Position numbers and translations under genes: made by a program. The notes under the pieces were generated by a model, which did no database searches, had not been told where the DNA came from, and worked only from the letters and a program-made list of their open reading frames with translations. From contig NZ_AP018178.1 in assembly GCF_002368195.1 (NCBI RefSeq), positions 1,744,238 through 1,808,237 of the forward strand: 64,000 nt of DNA, read 5' to 3'. This document shows positions 21,909-31,386 of the stretch, one piece after another (position 1 is the stretch's first letter; each line of letters opens with the position of its first letter). The DNA comes from Calothrix sp. NIES-2100 (GTDB lineage Bacteria > Cyanobacteriota > Cyanobacteriia > Cyanobacteriales > Nostocaceae).

Positions 21909-23657
21909 CTAACGCCATCCTAATAAGCGCAACCCAGGTACGATTAAGTAATAACTTACTCCTAACCAGAAGCTCATCAAAATGCCTTCAACAGCAAAAA
22001 AAGCAATGGGTATTAATACTTGATGCCATTGGATCGGGCTAGAAAATTGGAAGATAGTTGGTAGAATTTCTAAGCGAATTGCACCAGCAAATAACAGTGC
22101 AGTTCCTAAAGAAGCAATTACAGCGTAGACTATACGATGGCTGCGCAGTCCTAAACTCAAGGTGAGTAGGAAAACTGCAAACACAATTGAGATGACTAAT
22201 CCTTCATTACTGTTTCTGGGTATGGTTAATTGCAAAATTAACCAAGCTAAACTGTAACTGATTGTACCCATGAGTGAGACGACGAAAAACCGCCGTCGCT
22301 GGGCAAAACCTCCCGCTACTGTTAGTCCCCATGCGGTTCCTAAGCCAGCGATCGCAAATACTAAAACGGATGCTATCGATACTGTTTGCTCTTCGGTAAA
22401 CAAGCCTGGTAGCTGATACAATATCTGTTCTGCAACTCGATCGCCGAAAATTGTCCGATAAGCCAAAAAGAACCCAGCGATTGTACCGAGTATAGCCCCA
22501 CTCCCGGTAAGTATCATTGCCCAAATAGTGATTAAACAGGCCAGTATAAATTGGGCGATCGCCTTCAAAATCAATAGGGTAATTTTACTTACAGCCTGGG
22601 TAAATTCCCTTAAGGCTTGTTTCACTGCTTGCATGAACAGTGTCAACCGGGCTGATGCTTGCTGAAGACTATTTTTAATGAAAACAGATAAAGCTTGTGG
22701 CGAGGAGACTTGAGTGATTTTAGCTAAGCGTCTTTGAATAATTTTGGCATTTAAAGGACGCGATCGCTCATCATCCTGCACCATGTCATCTAATAAATCT
22801 GCCAATCTGGGGTTAACATTTACCCGATTGCGCCATTGCAATAACCCAGATTGGGGATCTTCCAATTCTGGCGGATATTTACCTGTAAGTAATTCAATCA
22901 TCGTTCGCCCAAGAGCATAAAAATCTGCACTTGGCCCCACATGACCGCCGATAACTTGTTCTGGTGGGCTGTAACCTGAAGAAAATAACCGCGTAGAACT
23001 GGATTGCGATCGCACTTTAGCGTCGCTAAATTGTTTTGCTCCGCCAAAATCAATCAATACTAGCTGATTTCCCCCCATTCCTGGCAAAATCATTGATGTA
23101 TTTGCAGTGGGGGTACGTAGCATTAAATTAGAAGGTTTGATATCCCTGTGAATAATCTGGCGTTTGTGCAATTCCTGTAAAATTTGCACAGCTTGGGTCA
23201 GCCAGTTTAACACCATCTCTTCCGGACAGCCTTGAGGATAGTTTTTCAGTACTTCCTCTAAAGTCTGACCATTAATTTTTTCCATCACCAAACAATGCAG
23301 TTGGCGTGGTTTGGGATTAGATAAATTTAGTAAAAAATAGCCATCAGCCTCGACTCTAGGCACACCCGGATGGCGTAAACTTCTTAAAACAGCAGCTTCT
23401 TGTCTAAACAAGTCCAGTGCCTTGGCTGAACTTTCCACCAAGACTTTCAGCACCTTTTCTGTATGAGTTTTTTGATCCCAAACCGTGTAAATCTGGGCAA
23501 ATCCTCCCGCACCCAAAGGCTGGATTGGCACATAGAGGTCTAACAGCTGTAACGGTGCGCCACAGCTATTGCAAAATTTGTTTCCCCAAGGTTGAGGATA
23601 GGGACGTTGACAATCGGGATTTATGCAGTGAACCGCAGTCTGAGTGTTGTGGGACAC
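21909..23657 (-). CDS. Membrane Ser/Thr protein kinase with N-terminal zinc ribbon
   Basis: 582 aa. Residues 1-40 hold a zinc ribbon (CINPDCQRPYP...KFCNSCGAPL). The Hanks-type kinase domain spans about 42-310: glycine loop LGAGGFAQIY, VLKVL lysine, catalytic HRDIKPSNLML, and DFGGAKQF in place of the usual DFGLA, then SPPEQ. The C-terminal half has about six hydrophobic segments (ILKAIAQFILACLITIWAMIL onward). This zinc ribbon-kinase-membrane layout is frequent in Nostocales. It probably phosphorylates proteins at the membrane; ligand and targets are unknown. Confidence 0.9.
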   Translation of the reverse strand: MSHNTQTAVHCINPDCQRPYPQPWGNKFCNSCGAPLQLLDLYVPIQPLGAGGFAQIYTVWDQKTHTEKVLKVLVESSAKALDLFRQEAAVLRSLRHPGVPRVEADGYFLLNLSNPKPRQLHCLVMEKINGQTLEEVLKNYPQGCPEEMVLNWLTQAVQILQELHKRQIIHRDIKPSNLMLRTPTANTSMILPGMGGNQLVLIDFGGAKQFSDAKVRSQSSSTRLFSSGYSPPEQVIGGHVGPSADFYALGRTMIELLTGKYPPELEDPQSGLLQWRNRVNVNPRLADLLDDMVQDDERSRPLNAKIIQRRLAKITQVSSPQALSVFIKNSLQQASARLTLFMQAVKQALREFTQAVSKITLLILKAIAQFILACLITIWAMILTGSGAILGTIAGFFLAYRTIFGDRVAEQILYQLPGLFTEEQTVSIASVLVFAIAGLGTAWGLTVAGGFAQRRRFFVVSLMGTISYSLAWLILQLTIPRNSNEGLVISIVFAVFLLTLSLGLRSHRIVYAVIASLGTALLFAGAIRLEILPTIFQFSSPIQWHQVLIPIAFFAVEGILMSFWLGVSYYLIVPGLRLLGWR

Positions 23658-23784
23658 AACCGCTAAAATACAAAGGCTGACTCGATTTTAGCGTTTCTTT
23701 AGGTTTCTGTATGAGAAGAATGCATCGCTCACCGTGAGTCTATCAGTTATTGCCTTCGATGCGATCGCACCCTGTAGCGGAGTT

Positions 23785-24213
23785 TCAAGCTGCTAATCTG
23801 TGCAAATTTTCCCACTGGGATTGCAGCTGAATTTTATCCGCCTGCGCCACCTCCACCACCATGATTTCTGAGGGATTTGTGGAGTTAGCAAATTGGGAAA
23901 TGATGCGATCGCATTGCGCAATTTTGGTTTGCAGCTCTACTAGTTCGTCTACTTGGTTGGCTTGCTCTTCCATATATAACTCCAACTCCTGCTGCGCTTG
24001 TTGCCAAACATGATTGGCAGACTCCCCTCGTAAAAGGGAACGCACAAATAATGGCAAGGGTACGGCAAATTCTTCGTATCTGGCGGCAAATTCTGTCCCC
24101 ACCTCCGCATCTAAACGCAAGATTAAAGAGCGCTCTCCAGTCTTCGCTCTGTGTCACTGCATCACTTTTTGTGGTGGTTTGGGTGTTTTGTTGGCTTTAT
24201 TGAGCGATTTCAT
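23785..24213 (-). pseudogene. Broken gene with in-frame stop next to TnpB
   Basis: Two pieces are in one frame: MKSLNKANKTPKPPQKVMQ, a TGA at 24154-24156, then HRAKTGERSLILRLDAEVGTEF...LHRLAA (111 residues from the TTG at 24120). The second piece is helical (WQQAQQELELYMEEQANQVDEL). The joined frame would give about 142 aa. Upstream coding similarity runs towards the TnpB gene (KNKKLTVEQVRQL), so its true start may have been cut by that insertion. Function not recognised. A shorter functional product from TTG 24120 is possible. Confidence 0.5.
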
Positions 24214-24328
24214 CAGTTGACGCACTTGCTCAACGGTGAGTTTTTTATTTTTCAGCAGTTCAATGATATAGCCATATTTCTCTTGACAATATATTATATG
24301 AGTATAACAACGTTGTCTCTTCGATGCA

Positions 24329-25552
24329 ATGCAATTAGTTGAGAAACACATAATTAACAAACAACACAAGTTTTGGCAAGAATGTGATTATTTAGCTTTA
24401 CAGTCTAAACATCTTTACAATGCTGCTAACTACGTTCAGCGTCAATATTTCTTTGAAACTAAGAAGTATTACAACTCAATTGATATTTATAATCGAACCA
24501 AGAATTTAGCAGCTTATCGTTATTTGCCAACTAAAGTTAGTAAGCAAATTGTCCGGAGGATTTCCGAAACTTGGAAAGGGTGGTTAGCAGCATTAACAGA
24601 CTGGTCAAAGCATCCTGATAAATATCTTGGGCAACCAAAAATGCCAAGATACAAGCATAAAGAACTTGGGAGAAATGTCGTAATCTATCCGCTCGATGCC
24701 ATATCAAAACCAGCGTTAATCAAAGGTGTTGTTAAGCTTTCTCAGTCTCATATTCAGATACCAACACAAGCTAAAAACATAGACCAAGTCAGGATTGTAC
24801 CCAAGCTAAACCATTATGTTATTGAAGTTGTTTATACAGTTGATGAAAGAGTTAAATCTACAGGCAAATACTCAGCAGGTGTAGACTTGGGTTTAAACAA
24901 TTTAATGGCTATAACATCCAATCATCCCGGTATCAAGCCGCTCTTGATTAATGGTAGTCCATTAAAAAGTATTAACCAATTCTTCAATAAACGAGTGGCA
25001 AAAGCACAATCTATAAACGCTATGGCGCAAGTCAAAGAACTTTGGGATAAGCGTGATAGAAGGATTGATAATTATCTCCATACTAGTACCCGCCGGGTAA
25101 TTGATTGGTGTCAGTTAAATGATATCGGTCAATTGATTATCGGCAAGAACTCAGGATGGAAGCAATATATCAATATTGGCAAAAAGAATAATCAAGAATT
25201 CACCAAAATTCCTCACGCTAAATTAATCAGTTTACTGACTTACAAAGCCAAGTTAACAGGGATGACAATTGTCCTCACTGAAGAAAGCTATACCAGTAAA
25301 GCTAGTGCATTAGATGGTGATGAATTGCCAGTATATAACCGCAAAACCAATAATAAACCTGTGTTTAGTGGTCAGCGTATTCAACGAGGTTTATACAAAA
25401 CTTCCACTGGTAAGTTCATTAATGCTGATACCAATGGAAGTCTAAACATAGCTCGTAAAGTAATCCCAAATTTTATGGATGGGATAGAGGGATTGCCGTT
25501 TATCCCTGTAGTTTTAGGACTTTGGACTAGGATTACAAATGTAAATGTCTAG
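24329..25552 (+). CDS. tnpB: TnpB-type RNA-guided nuclease (IS200/IS605 superfamily), lone
   Basis: 407 aa, intact. The N-terminal helical region MQLVEKHIINKQHKFWQECD is typical of cyanobacterial OrfB/TnpB proteins. RuvC residues: Asp186 in GVDLGLNNL, Glu318/319 in VLTEESYTSKAS, Asp367 in INADTNGSLNIARK. The Cys4 zinc ribbon common in TnpB is absent between the last two motifs, as in other members of this subgroup. No tnpA is nearby, so it resembles the IS1341-like lone tnpB type. TnpB proteins use an omega-RNA from the element's 3' end; the candidate segment is 25450-25690. It lies next to a disrupted gene. Confidence 0.9.
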   Translation: MQLVEKHIINKQHKFWQECDYLALQSKHLYNAANYVQRQYFFETKKYYNSIDIYNRTKNLAAYRYLPTKVSKQIVRRISETWKGWLAALTDWSKHPDKYLGQPKMPRYKHKELGRNVVIYPLDAISKPALIKGVVKLSQSHIQIPTQAKNIDQVRIVPKLNHYVIEVVYTVDERVKSTGKYSAGVDLGLNNLMAITSNHPGIKPLLINGSPLKSINQFFNKRVAKAQSINAMAQVKELWDKRDRRIDNYLHTSTRRVIDWCQLNDIGQLIIGKNSGWKQYINIGKKNNQEFTKIPHAKLISLLTYKAKLTGMTIVLTEESYTSKASALDGDELPVYNRKTNNKPVFSGQRIQRGLYKTSTGKFINADTNGSLNIARKVIPNFMDGIEGLPFIPVVLGLWTRITNVNV

Positions 25553-25697
25553 CCTTATCTATCGTTGGGTAGTCTTGTCCAGATTTTTACAAGCGGTTTT
25601 GCTATTGGAATTTATCTGACCACAATGGGTAAAAAAATGCGATCGCAGTTAGTGATGTGCGATCGCGCGTCAAAATGAAATTTTGTGCAGGCTGGTA

Positions 25698-27302
25698 CTA
25701 GTCGTTATGTCCATCCCAAATTAAGGGGAAAGCAGAATCGGAAAATGAGGGAACATCAAGATTATCGCTGCGACTTTCTTGATCCAAAACTTTGACAACC
25801 TTGTTATAGATATCTTCTGCTTGTTGCAAAGAATCACCGATGCTGGTTAATCCCAATTTGCCAAACTGGGAAAGACAACCCATCAGATGAAACACTGTCC
25901 CTGTCTCAGTGCAACTATCAAAATGCAATCTGTGGTGGGCAATAATATCCATTAAATCGTTGGGTAATAATCCTTGATAACGGTCTTTTTGCAGGTTGTC
26001 GGTGGCGATGTAATATTTAGGACGACCTTGTTGACTGTAAAATAAGCCTGTAGAAAGGTCATAGCGCCCATTAGTTAATAATTTTAGGGTCATGAACGGG
26101 TGAGTAGTGCCGCCTTTACGTAGGTTAATTTCGATCGCCTGCATATCCCACTGGCCATTTCCCTGGTCAACGGCGATAAAATCTACACCAAATCGTTCTA
26201 AAGCACCTTTTTCGGCGAGTTTTCTGCCTACCTTTAAGCCTAACTGCTGCAATTGCAACCGATAGCTTTCGTCTGCGGGAAATCGACAACCTAGATAAAT
26301 CTGACCGTCGGGACCGCCTAAAATTTGGTCATGGGTGGAAAGAATTTCGATTTCGCCTGTGGGTGTAATGCGTCCTTGGACACTGGGCGATCGCTTATTT
26401 TCCCCTTCCACAAAAGCCTCTACAATCGCCCCTAATTCCGAGATCCGCCCAGAAAAATTTGCCCAAGTTTCTTGGGAAGATTGAAAGCTCATGATTGCAA
26501 AGCGATCGCTAATTGCTGCTACTCGTTTAGCACTAGTAGCTTCTCCTGGAGCTACATTCATTATCGGTCTTAAATCTAAGAGGGCATTTCCCTCGCCCGA
26601 AATCCCTTCGTTAAGTTTGACTACTATCCGTTGTAATGTTGGCTGACGTTCCCACAAATCGCTAGCGGCTTGTGCTAAATCTTGTGGATTCCATACCCTT
26701 TCGCTACCATCTGGATGGGGTACACCACTTTCGGCAAATATTTGACGGCTACCACTTTTTGACCCCCAAATCTGCAAATCTGGCGCAGCTGCATACAGTG
26801 GGACACCTAATTTTAACGATAATTCTGCTTCCAAAGATGTGGAATTATAGCACACCATGAATGCTTGTTCGTGCCTGACAGCTTGACGAATCCTCTCTAG
26901 CAAACGTGGACGTTCTAAAATCTTTTGAGTCAGGGGTTTAAGAGAAGAATCATAAGTAGAAAGTAACAGTAACCGATTGCGGGCGTGGGAAAAAGGAATT
27001 CCTGGTAACAGTTGGAGATAGTAATCAATAATGCTCGGATGCAGGGGCATTGATGTTACATAAATTAACCTTGTGCGGGGATTACGCAACCGCATCAAAG
27101 AAAATAATAATCGTTCTTCATAATGTTCGCAGCCTTCGATTTTTTGCAGTTCACGCTGGTCAATACTCAAAGAAGGAATAATTACAATATCCGCCTCACT
27201 GTTGTCAAACAGTTCGATAGTTTTCCAGCGATCGCGCAAAGTTGATTGCAGACTCCGAAACGGATCAACCTGATCTAACTCAGAAACATTTAATGTTACC
27301 AT
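25698..27302 (-). CDS. ATP-grasp ligase related to peptide ligase PGM1
   Basis: 534 aa. The N-terminal third holds a nucleotide-sugar/pre-ATP-grasp-like fold (LRNPRTRLIYVTSMPLHPSI). The central ATP-grasp domain contains IVVKLNEGISGEGNALLDL and metal-site segments ALERFGVDFIAVD and MQAIEINLRKGGTTHPF. The C-terminal part resembles PGM1_C (YIATDNLQKDRYQGLLPNDL; GTVFHLMGCLSQFGKLG). PGM1 of Streptomyces joins amino acids in pheganomycin biosynthesis; the substrate here is unknown and no biosynthetic neighbours are seen. Conserved in many cyanobacteria, so a house-keeping amide-forming role is likely. Confidence 0.8.
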   Translation of the reverse strand: MVTLNVSELDQVDPFRSLQSTLRDRWKTIELFDNSEADIVIIPSLSIDQRELQKIEGCEHYEERLLFSLMRLRNPRTRLIYVTSMPLHPSIIDYYLQLLPGIPFSHARNRLLLLSTYDSSLKPLTQKILERPRLLERIRQAVRHEQAFMVCYNSTSLEAELSLKLGVPLYAAAPDLQIWGSKSGSRQIFAESGVPHPDGSERVWNPQDLAQAASDLWERQPTLQRIVVKLNEGISGEGNALLDLRPIMNVAPGEATSAKRVAAISDRFAIMSFQSSQETWANFSGRISELGAIVEAFVEGENKRSPSVQGRITPTGEIEILSTHDQILGGPDGQIYLGCRFPADESYRLQLQQLGLKVGRKLAEKGALERFGVDFIAVDQGNGQWDMQAIEINLRKGGTTHPFMTLKLLTNGRYDLSTGLFYSQQGRPKYYIATDNLQKDRYQGLLPNDLMDIIAHHRLHFDSCTETGTVFHLMGCLSQFGKLGLTSIGDSLQQAEDIYNKVVKVLDQESRSDNLDVPSFSDSAFPLIWDGHND

Positions 27303-27432
27303 AATCCCTGCCCTGTCTTGATTTCAAGACTGTAATATTAATATTTTACATCTATGAGGATGGTTTAGAATATCAGCAATAAGGACTAAAAATTTCCGAG
27401 AGTAGATAACATCACCGCAGCTAATTCTTAAT

Positions 27433-27609
27433 TCATAATTCGTAATTTATCTGTAGATTTCTTATGAACTCTAAAGTTCGTCTCGCTATATAATGTCTGT
27501 CTAATTGCTGATCAAAAAAATCGCCATATTCTTGTGTATCTCTATCGCTGCTTTCGTCTGAATGATCACTATTCAAGCGGATTAAATATTCTGGCTGGTG
27601 GATTTGCAT
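27433..27609 (-). CDS. Small hypothetical protein in the divergent intergenic region
   Basis: 58 aa from the second Met (MQIHQPEYLIRLNSDHSDES...), acidic with a basic C-terminal helix (DRHYIARRTLEFIRNLQINYEL). A longer start at 27639 is possible. No family recognised. It lies head-to-head with the next gene (53 bp apart). The rest of 27303-27661 shows nothing else. Confidence 0.4.
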   Translation of the reverse strand: MQIHQPEYLIRLNSDHSDESSDRDTQEYGDFFDQQLDRHYIARRTLEFIRNLQINYEL

Positions 27610-27661
27610 AACATAATTAATAGTTGTTAAAATCCTCACTTGGAGAGATTTAATTAAAACA

Positions 27662-28351
27662 ATGGGATTAACTATTCATTATCAATTTAGTTTAAATAAT
27701 GCAACTGTTACTCAAGCCAGGGAAAAAGCGATCGCTTTACATAATTTAGCATTGCAACTGCCATTTCAGAGAGTTGATGAATTAGTGGAAATCGCCGGGG
27801 ATGCTTGTGATTTCGAGCCAGATAATTGTGATGACCCCTATGCGTTGATTAAAATAAGGGCTGGAAAACCCATAGAAATCGCTATGGATACCTTTTCTTG
27901 GCAAAATCCTACCTATATTATTGGTTTTAATTCTCTAGTGGGAGAAGGTGCTGAAAATTCTGTATTTGGATTGGCTATCTACTCAGCCATGAAAGATGTT
28001 AATGATTGGTCTTGGACTGGTTTTTGTAAAACTCAATATGCTAGTAATCTTGAATATGGCGGTTTAGAGAATTTTCTCAAGTGTCATTTGCTGATTGTGA
28101 AAATGCTGGATTTTGCTTGCGAGTTAGGGATTACTTGCGATATTACCGATGAAACGGGTTATTGGGAACACAGGAGTATAGAAAAACTCGCCGAAATTCT
28201 GCACCAGCATAATATTTTAATCGCAGCTTTTACGGGTCAACTCAAAGATGACTTAGCTGCTAAGGGTATTACTTCTACTCAGTCTCCGATTTTTGATTAT
28301 CCTAATTTTGAGTATTTGGAAGCTGAGGGTAAATCAGCATCAGATTTATAG
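27662..28351 (+). CDS. Conserved hypothetical protein
   Basis: 229 aa, soluble, alpha/beta. N-terminus MGLTIHYQFSLNNATVTQAR..., then DACDFEPDNCDDPYALIKIR and a segment CDITDETGYWEHRSIEKLAEILHQ. I recall similar proteins as unnamed families in bacteria, without known function. No catalytic motif is evident. It stands alone, followed by a long heptamer repeat tract. Confidence 0.7.
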   Translation: MGLTIHYQFSLNNATVTQAREKAIALHNLALQLPFQRVDELVEIAGDACDFEPDNCDDPYALIKIRAGKPIEIAMDTFSWQNPTYIIGFNSLVGEGAENSVFGLAIYSAMKDVNDWSWTGFCKTQYASNLEYGGLENFLKCHLLIVKMLDFACELGITCDITDETGYWEHRSIEKLAEILHQHNILIAAFTGQLKDDLAAKGITSTQSPIFDYPNFEYLEAEGKSASDL

Positions 28352-28359
28352 TCAATAGT

Positions 28360-28526
28360 CAGTTGTCAGTTGTCATTTGTCAGTTGTCATTTGTCAGTTG
28401 TCAGTTGTCATTTGTCAGTTGTCAGTTGTCAGTTGTCATTTGTCATTTGTCATTTGTCATTTGTCATTTGTCATTTGTCATTTGTCATTTGTCATTTGTC
28501 ATTTGTCATTTGTCATTTGTCATTAG
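28360..28526. repeat. Heptanucleotide tandem repeat (TTGTCAT / TTGTCAG)
   Basis: About 24 head-to-tail 7-bp units, first mixed CAGTTGT/CATTTGT, then thirteen or more pure CATTTGT units. No spacers, so not CRISPR. Followed to 28610 by CCCTTGTCT and CCACACT repeats. Polymorphic STRR of Nostocales. Confidence 0.95.
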
Positions 28527-28620
28527 AGATTTCTCCCTTGTCTCCCTTGTCTCCCTTTTCCCATTTCTCCCCACACTCCCCACACTCCCCACACTTCCTC
28601 ATCTCCCCGCCAATCTATGT

Positions 28621-30480
28621 TTAAGGTTTGCGAATATATCCCCATTTACCCTCAATATTAACTAAGGCTATCCCGTCAAAAAAAGGTTTAGCAGAATCGA
28701 AATTTGGGGTAATAATAAATTCGGCATACTGATTAATATATCCCCATTTATCTCCTAATTTAGCAGGAGCTAAACCTTCAGAAAAAATATCAGCATCATC
28801 AAATTGGGGTTGAATAATGTAATTGCCGTTTATATCTATATATCCTAATTTATCCTGGAATTTAACTAATGCTAAACCTGCGGAAAAATCTCTAGCATCA
28901 TCAAAATAAAATTTAATGATTCCATTGCCCTGTTTATCAATATATCCCCACTTTTCAGCTATTTTGACGGCGGCTAAACCTTCTCTAAAGGATTTTGCAT
29001 CGTCAAAGTTGGCGGGAATAACTAGGGGAATATTGTTACCAATATATCCTTGCCCAATATATCCCCATTTTTCAGCTTTTTTAACGGCTGCTAAACCTTG
29101 AGAGAATGATTTAGCATCATCAAATTGTTGCTTAATTTTCAGGTTACCGACTTTGTCAATATAGCCGTATTGATTGTTCAGTTTTACTAATGCTAGTCCT
29201 TCTGAACAAGGTTCAGCTTGATCGTATTCAAAGCGGTTGAGCAATTTACCTGTTTTATCAATATGCGCGTATTTATATCCCATTTTGACGGCTGCTATAC
29301 CTTCAGAAAATGGTTCAACCCAGTCAAATTGCGCCTTTAGGATAATTTCCTGTGCTGGATTTTGCGAGATATAATGACTATTGATGCGCCTATGGGTAAA
29401 GCTATTGTTTTTGATTTCTTTGGGGTCGAATTTAGCAGGTGACTTAGCATAAAATTCCGATTTTAGCAACTGAGCTAAAGCGTTATTATCTTCGCGTAAA
29501 CCTTCATAGGAAAAGAGAACTTCTCCTTGCAGACCAACAGAACGATTATAGTTTAACGCCTGGACTAAATATTCTGGAGAAATCCGATAGTTACCTTGTT
29601 TTAACAGCAACCCAGGGATGAATTGGGGTAATTGTTGTTTGGTAAAATTCTTAGCTAAGAGCCTATCGATATCTCGCTTATAAGTTTCAAAATCTCGCCA
29701 ATATAACTGCGGATGAATTAAATCAACTAATCCTAAATCAACCCAAGTTTGGGCATCTTGCAGGTAATTTTCATAACCCCAAGGATAAACACTGGGAGCC
29801 ATTGAAATAATTAATTCAGGATTGATACTAATTATTTCCCGGTAGAAGCGGGTTAAAAAATTGGAAAGGATATCAGCGCGCCACTGTAACCATTGTGGAT
29901 CTTTGATATTTTCTGGTGGGAGGCGATTAAATTCCTGATTATAACGAGCAACAGTTTTGTCATCGTAACCCGCTTCACTGGGTAAAGCGGGAAAGCGATC
30001 GTCTCCTTGAATTCCTGCTATTTTATAGTTCTTAACGACTTCTAAAAATAAACTTAATAAGAAGTTTTGCACTTCAATATCAAAAGCATTAAGCCAAGCA
30101 AAGCCATTTTTAACAACTAATTTCTTAGTCGCATCAGTCGCCGCCCATTCTGGTTTTTTGGTGAGGATTGTATCATTTTGTTTTTGATAAGAACTAGCAA
30201 AGCCATATTCAAACCAAGGGATAACGGCAATATTAACTCGTTTGGCTTCAATTATTAATTCGGCTAAGGGGTCTCTACCTTGAAATCGTTGATTAATTTC
30301 TACCCCAAAATTTTCTCGCATCACTTTACTGGGATAAATGGTTTCCCCATTATTCCAAACAACAGGAAATACGACATTAAATCCAGTGTCGGCGAGAAAA
30401 TCCATCGCCTCTGCAATATTTCGTTGAGAATTTAAGACTTGGCTAGATGTTGTCGGAATCCAAATACCGCGAATTTCCAT
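28621..30480 (-). CDS. GHL10-type glycoside-hydrolase-like protein with WG repeats
   Basis: 619 aa. Residues 1-345 form a TIM-barrel hydrolase-like domain (MEIRGIWIPTTSSQVL; NVVFPVVWNNGETIYPS; AGIQGDDRFP; LIHPQLYWRDFE) of the PF02638/GHL10 family thought to act on glycans. The C-terminal part has about seven WG repeats (WGYIDKxGxxxIxxxFDDAxxFSEGLAxVK). No signal peptide is visible at this start. It is in the same frame as the upstream SLH-WG gene, separated by a single TGA (30484-30486), so the two may once have formed one secreted surface enzyme. Confidence 0.85.
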   Translation of the reverse strand: MEIRGIWIPTTSSQVLNSQRNIAEAMDFLADTGFNVVFPVVWNNGETIYPSKVMRENFGVEINQRFQGRDPLAELIIEAKRVNIAVIPWFEYGFASSYQKQNDTILTKKPEWAATDATKKLVVKNGFAWLNAFDIEVQNFLLSLFLEVVKNYKIAGIQGDDRFPALPSEAGYDDKTVARYNQEFNRLPPENIKDPQWLQWRADILSNFLTRFYREIISINPELIISMAPSVYPWGYENYLQDAQTWVDLGLVDLIHPQLYWRDFETYKRDIDRLLAKNFTKQQLPQFIPGLLLKQGNYRISPEYLVQALNYNRSVGLQGEVLFSYEGLREDNNALAQLLKSEFYAKSPAKFDPKEIKNNSFTHRRINSHYISQNPAQEIILKAQFDWVEPFSEGIAAVKMGYKYAHIDKTGKLLNRFEYDQAEPCSEGLALVKLNNQYGYIDKVGNLKIKQQFDDAKSFSQGLAAVKKAEKWGYIGQGYIGNNIPLVIPANFDDAKSFREGLAAVKIAEKWGYIDKQGNGIIKFYFDDARDFSAGLALVKFQDKLGYIDINGNYIIQPQFDDADIFSEGLAPAKLGDKWGYINQYAEFIITPNFDSAKPFFDGIALVNIEGKWGYIRKP

Positions 30481-30483
30481 GAA

Positions 30484-31284
30484 TCAGGTTATGCTTGATT
30501 TATTGATATTTGCTCTAACTAATGCCAATCCATCTAAAAAAGGATGAGCTTCATCAAATTCTGGGGGAATAACAAATTTTCCCGTTTTGTCGATATAACC
30601 CCACTGATTATTGATTTGCACTCGTGCCAATCCTTGCGTAAAAGCATCGGCTGCATCAAATTTCGGGGGAATCACGAATAATTCTATACCAGGGATGTAC
30701 TTGTGAGGTACAGTCGGAATTCCGAGAACTCGACAAATTAAAGCTGCGATTTCGCCTCTAGTAATGTTTTGATTGGGCTGTAAGCGTCTGATGTCGGGAT
30801 AGTTGACAACAATTGACTTTTCAGTTGCAGCTGCGATCGCACTTGTCGCATAACTGGGAATTTGGGCGAAATCGTCGTAATTTTTCTTCAAAATACTGAC
30901 TGGATCAGTTGAGGCTGGGTATTTCAAGCCGGAAGCTAACGCCACTAAAGCTTGCACCCGCAGGATAATTTCATTAGGTTTAAATACCCCATTGGGATAG
31001 CCAGAGAGATAATTTGTCTGATATGCTTGGGCGATCGCCTTAGCCGCCCAATGATTAGCCGGTACATCTGTAAAGGTAATGGGAGGGCGAGATGCTGGTT
31101 GTTTTGGTAAACCTGTAGCAATAATTGCCGCAAATTCCGCACGAGTTACAGGTGCAGTCGGGCGAAAAGTACCGTCTGGATAACCTCTTAATATATTTCG
31201 CCCAGCAGCAGCGAGAATAGATGCTTTTGCCCAATGGTTTTGAATATCTGAAAATTTGTCATTTGTCATTGGTAGGGGTTTCAA
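30484..31284 (-). CDS. SLH-domain protein with WG repeats
   Basis: 266 aa. Three S-layer homology domains: FSDIQNHWAKASI...GYPDGTFRPTAPVTRAEF, FTDVPANHWAAKAI...GYPNGVFKPNE, FAQIPSYATSAIAA...RLQPNQNITRGEI. Two WG-type repeats follow (FDAADAFTQGLARVQINNQWGYIDKTG...). SLH domains anchor proteins to the cell envelope. No typical signal peptide is seen, which is odd for an SLH protein. It ends in a WG repeat that breaks off (LALVRANINKSSIT) at a TGA; the following enzyme gene continues in frame. Confidence 0.8.
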   Translation of the reverse strand: MKPLPMTNDKFSDIQNHWAKASILAAAGRNILRGYPDGTFRPTAPVTRAEFAAIIATGLPKQPASRPPITFTDVPANHWAAKAIAQAYQTNYLSGYPNGVFKPNEIILRVQALVALASGLKYPASTDPVSILKKNYDDFAQIPSYATSAIAAATEKSIVVNYPDIRRLQPNQNITRGEIAALICRVLGIPTVPHKYIPGIELFVIPPKFDAADAFTQGLARVQINNQWGYIDKTGKFVIPPEFDEAHPFLDGLALVRANINKSSIT

Positions 31285-31386
31285 GGCTGTTTATGTAAAG
31301 TACATAGTTGTGTGCAATGGCCTACTCTTATCACTGCAAGGACAGGCATCTTTAAAGGTAGCAAAAATCTGGTTAATTTCCAGGTA

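Noticed and set aside
28360..28526. CRISPR-like repeat array
   Set aside because: Head-to-tail 7-bp units without spacers; simple STRR.
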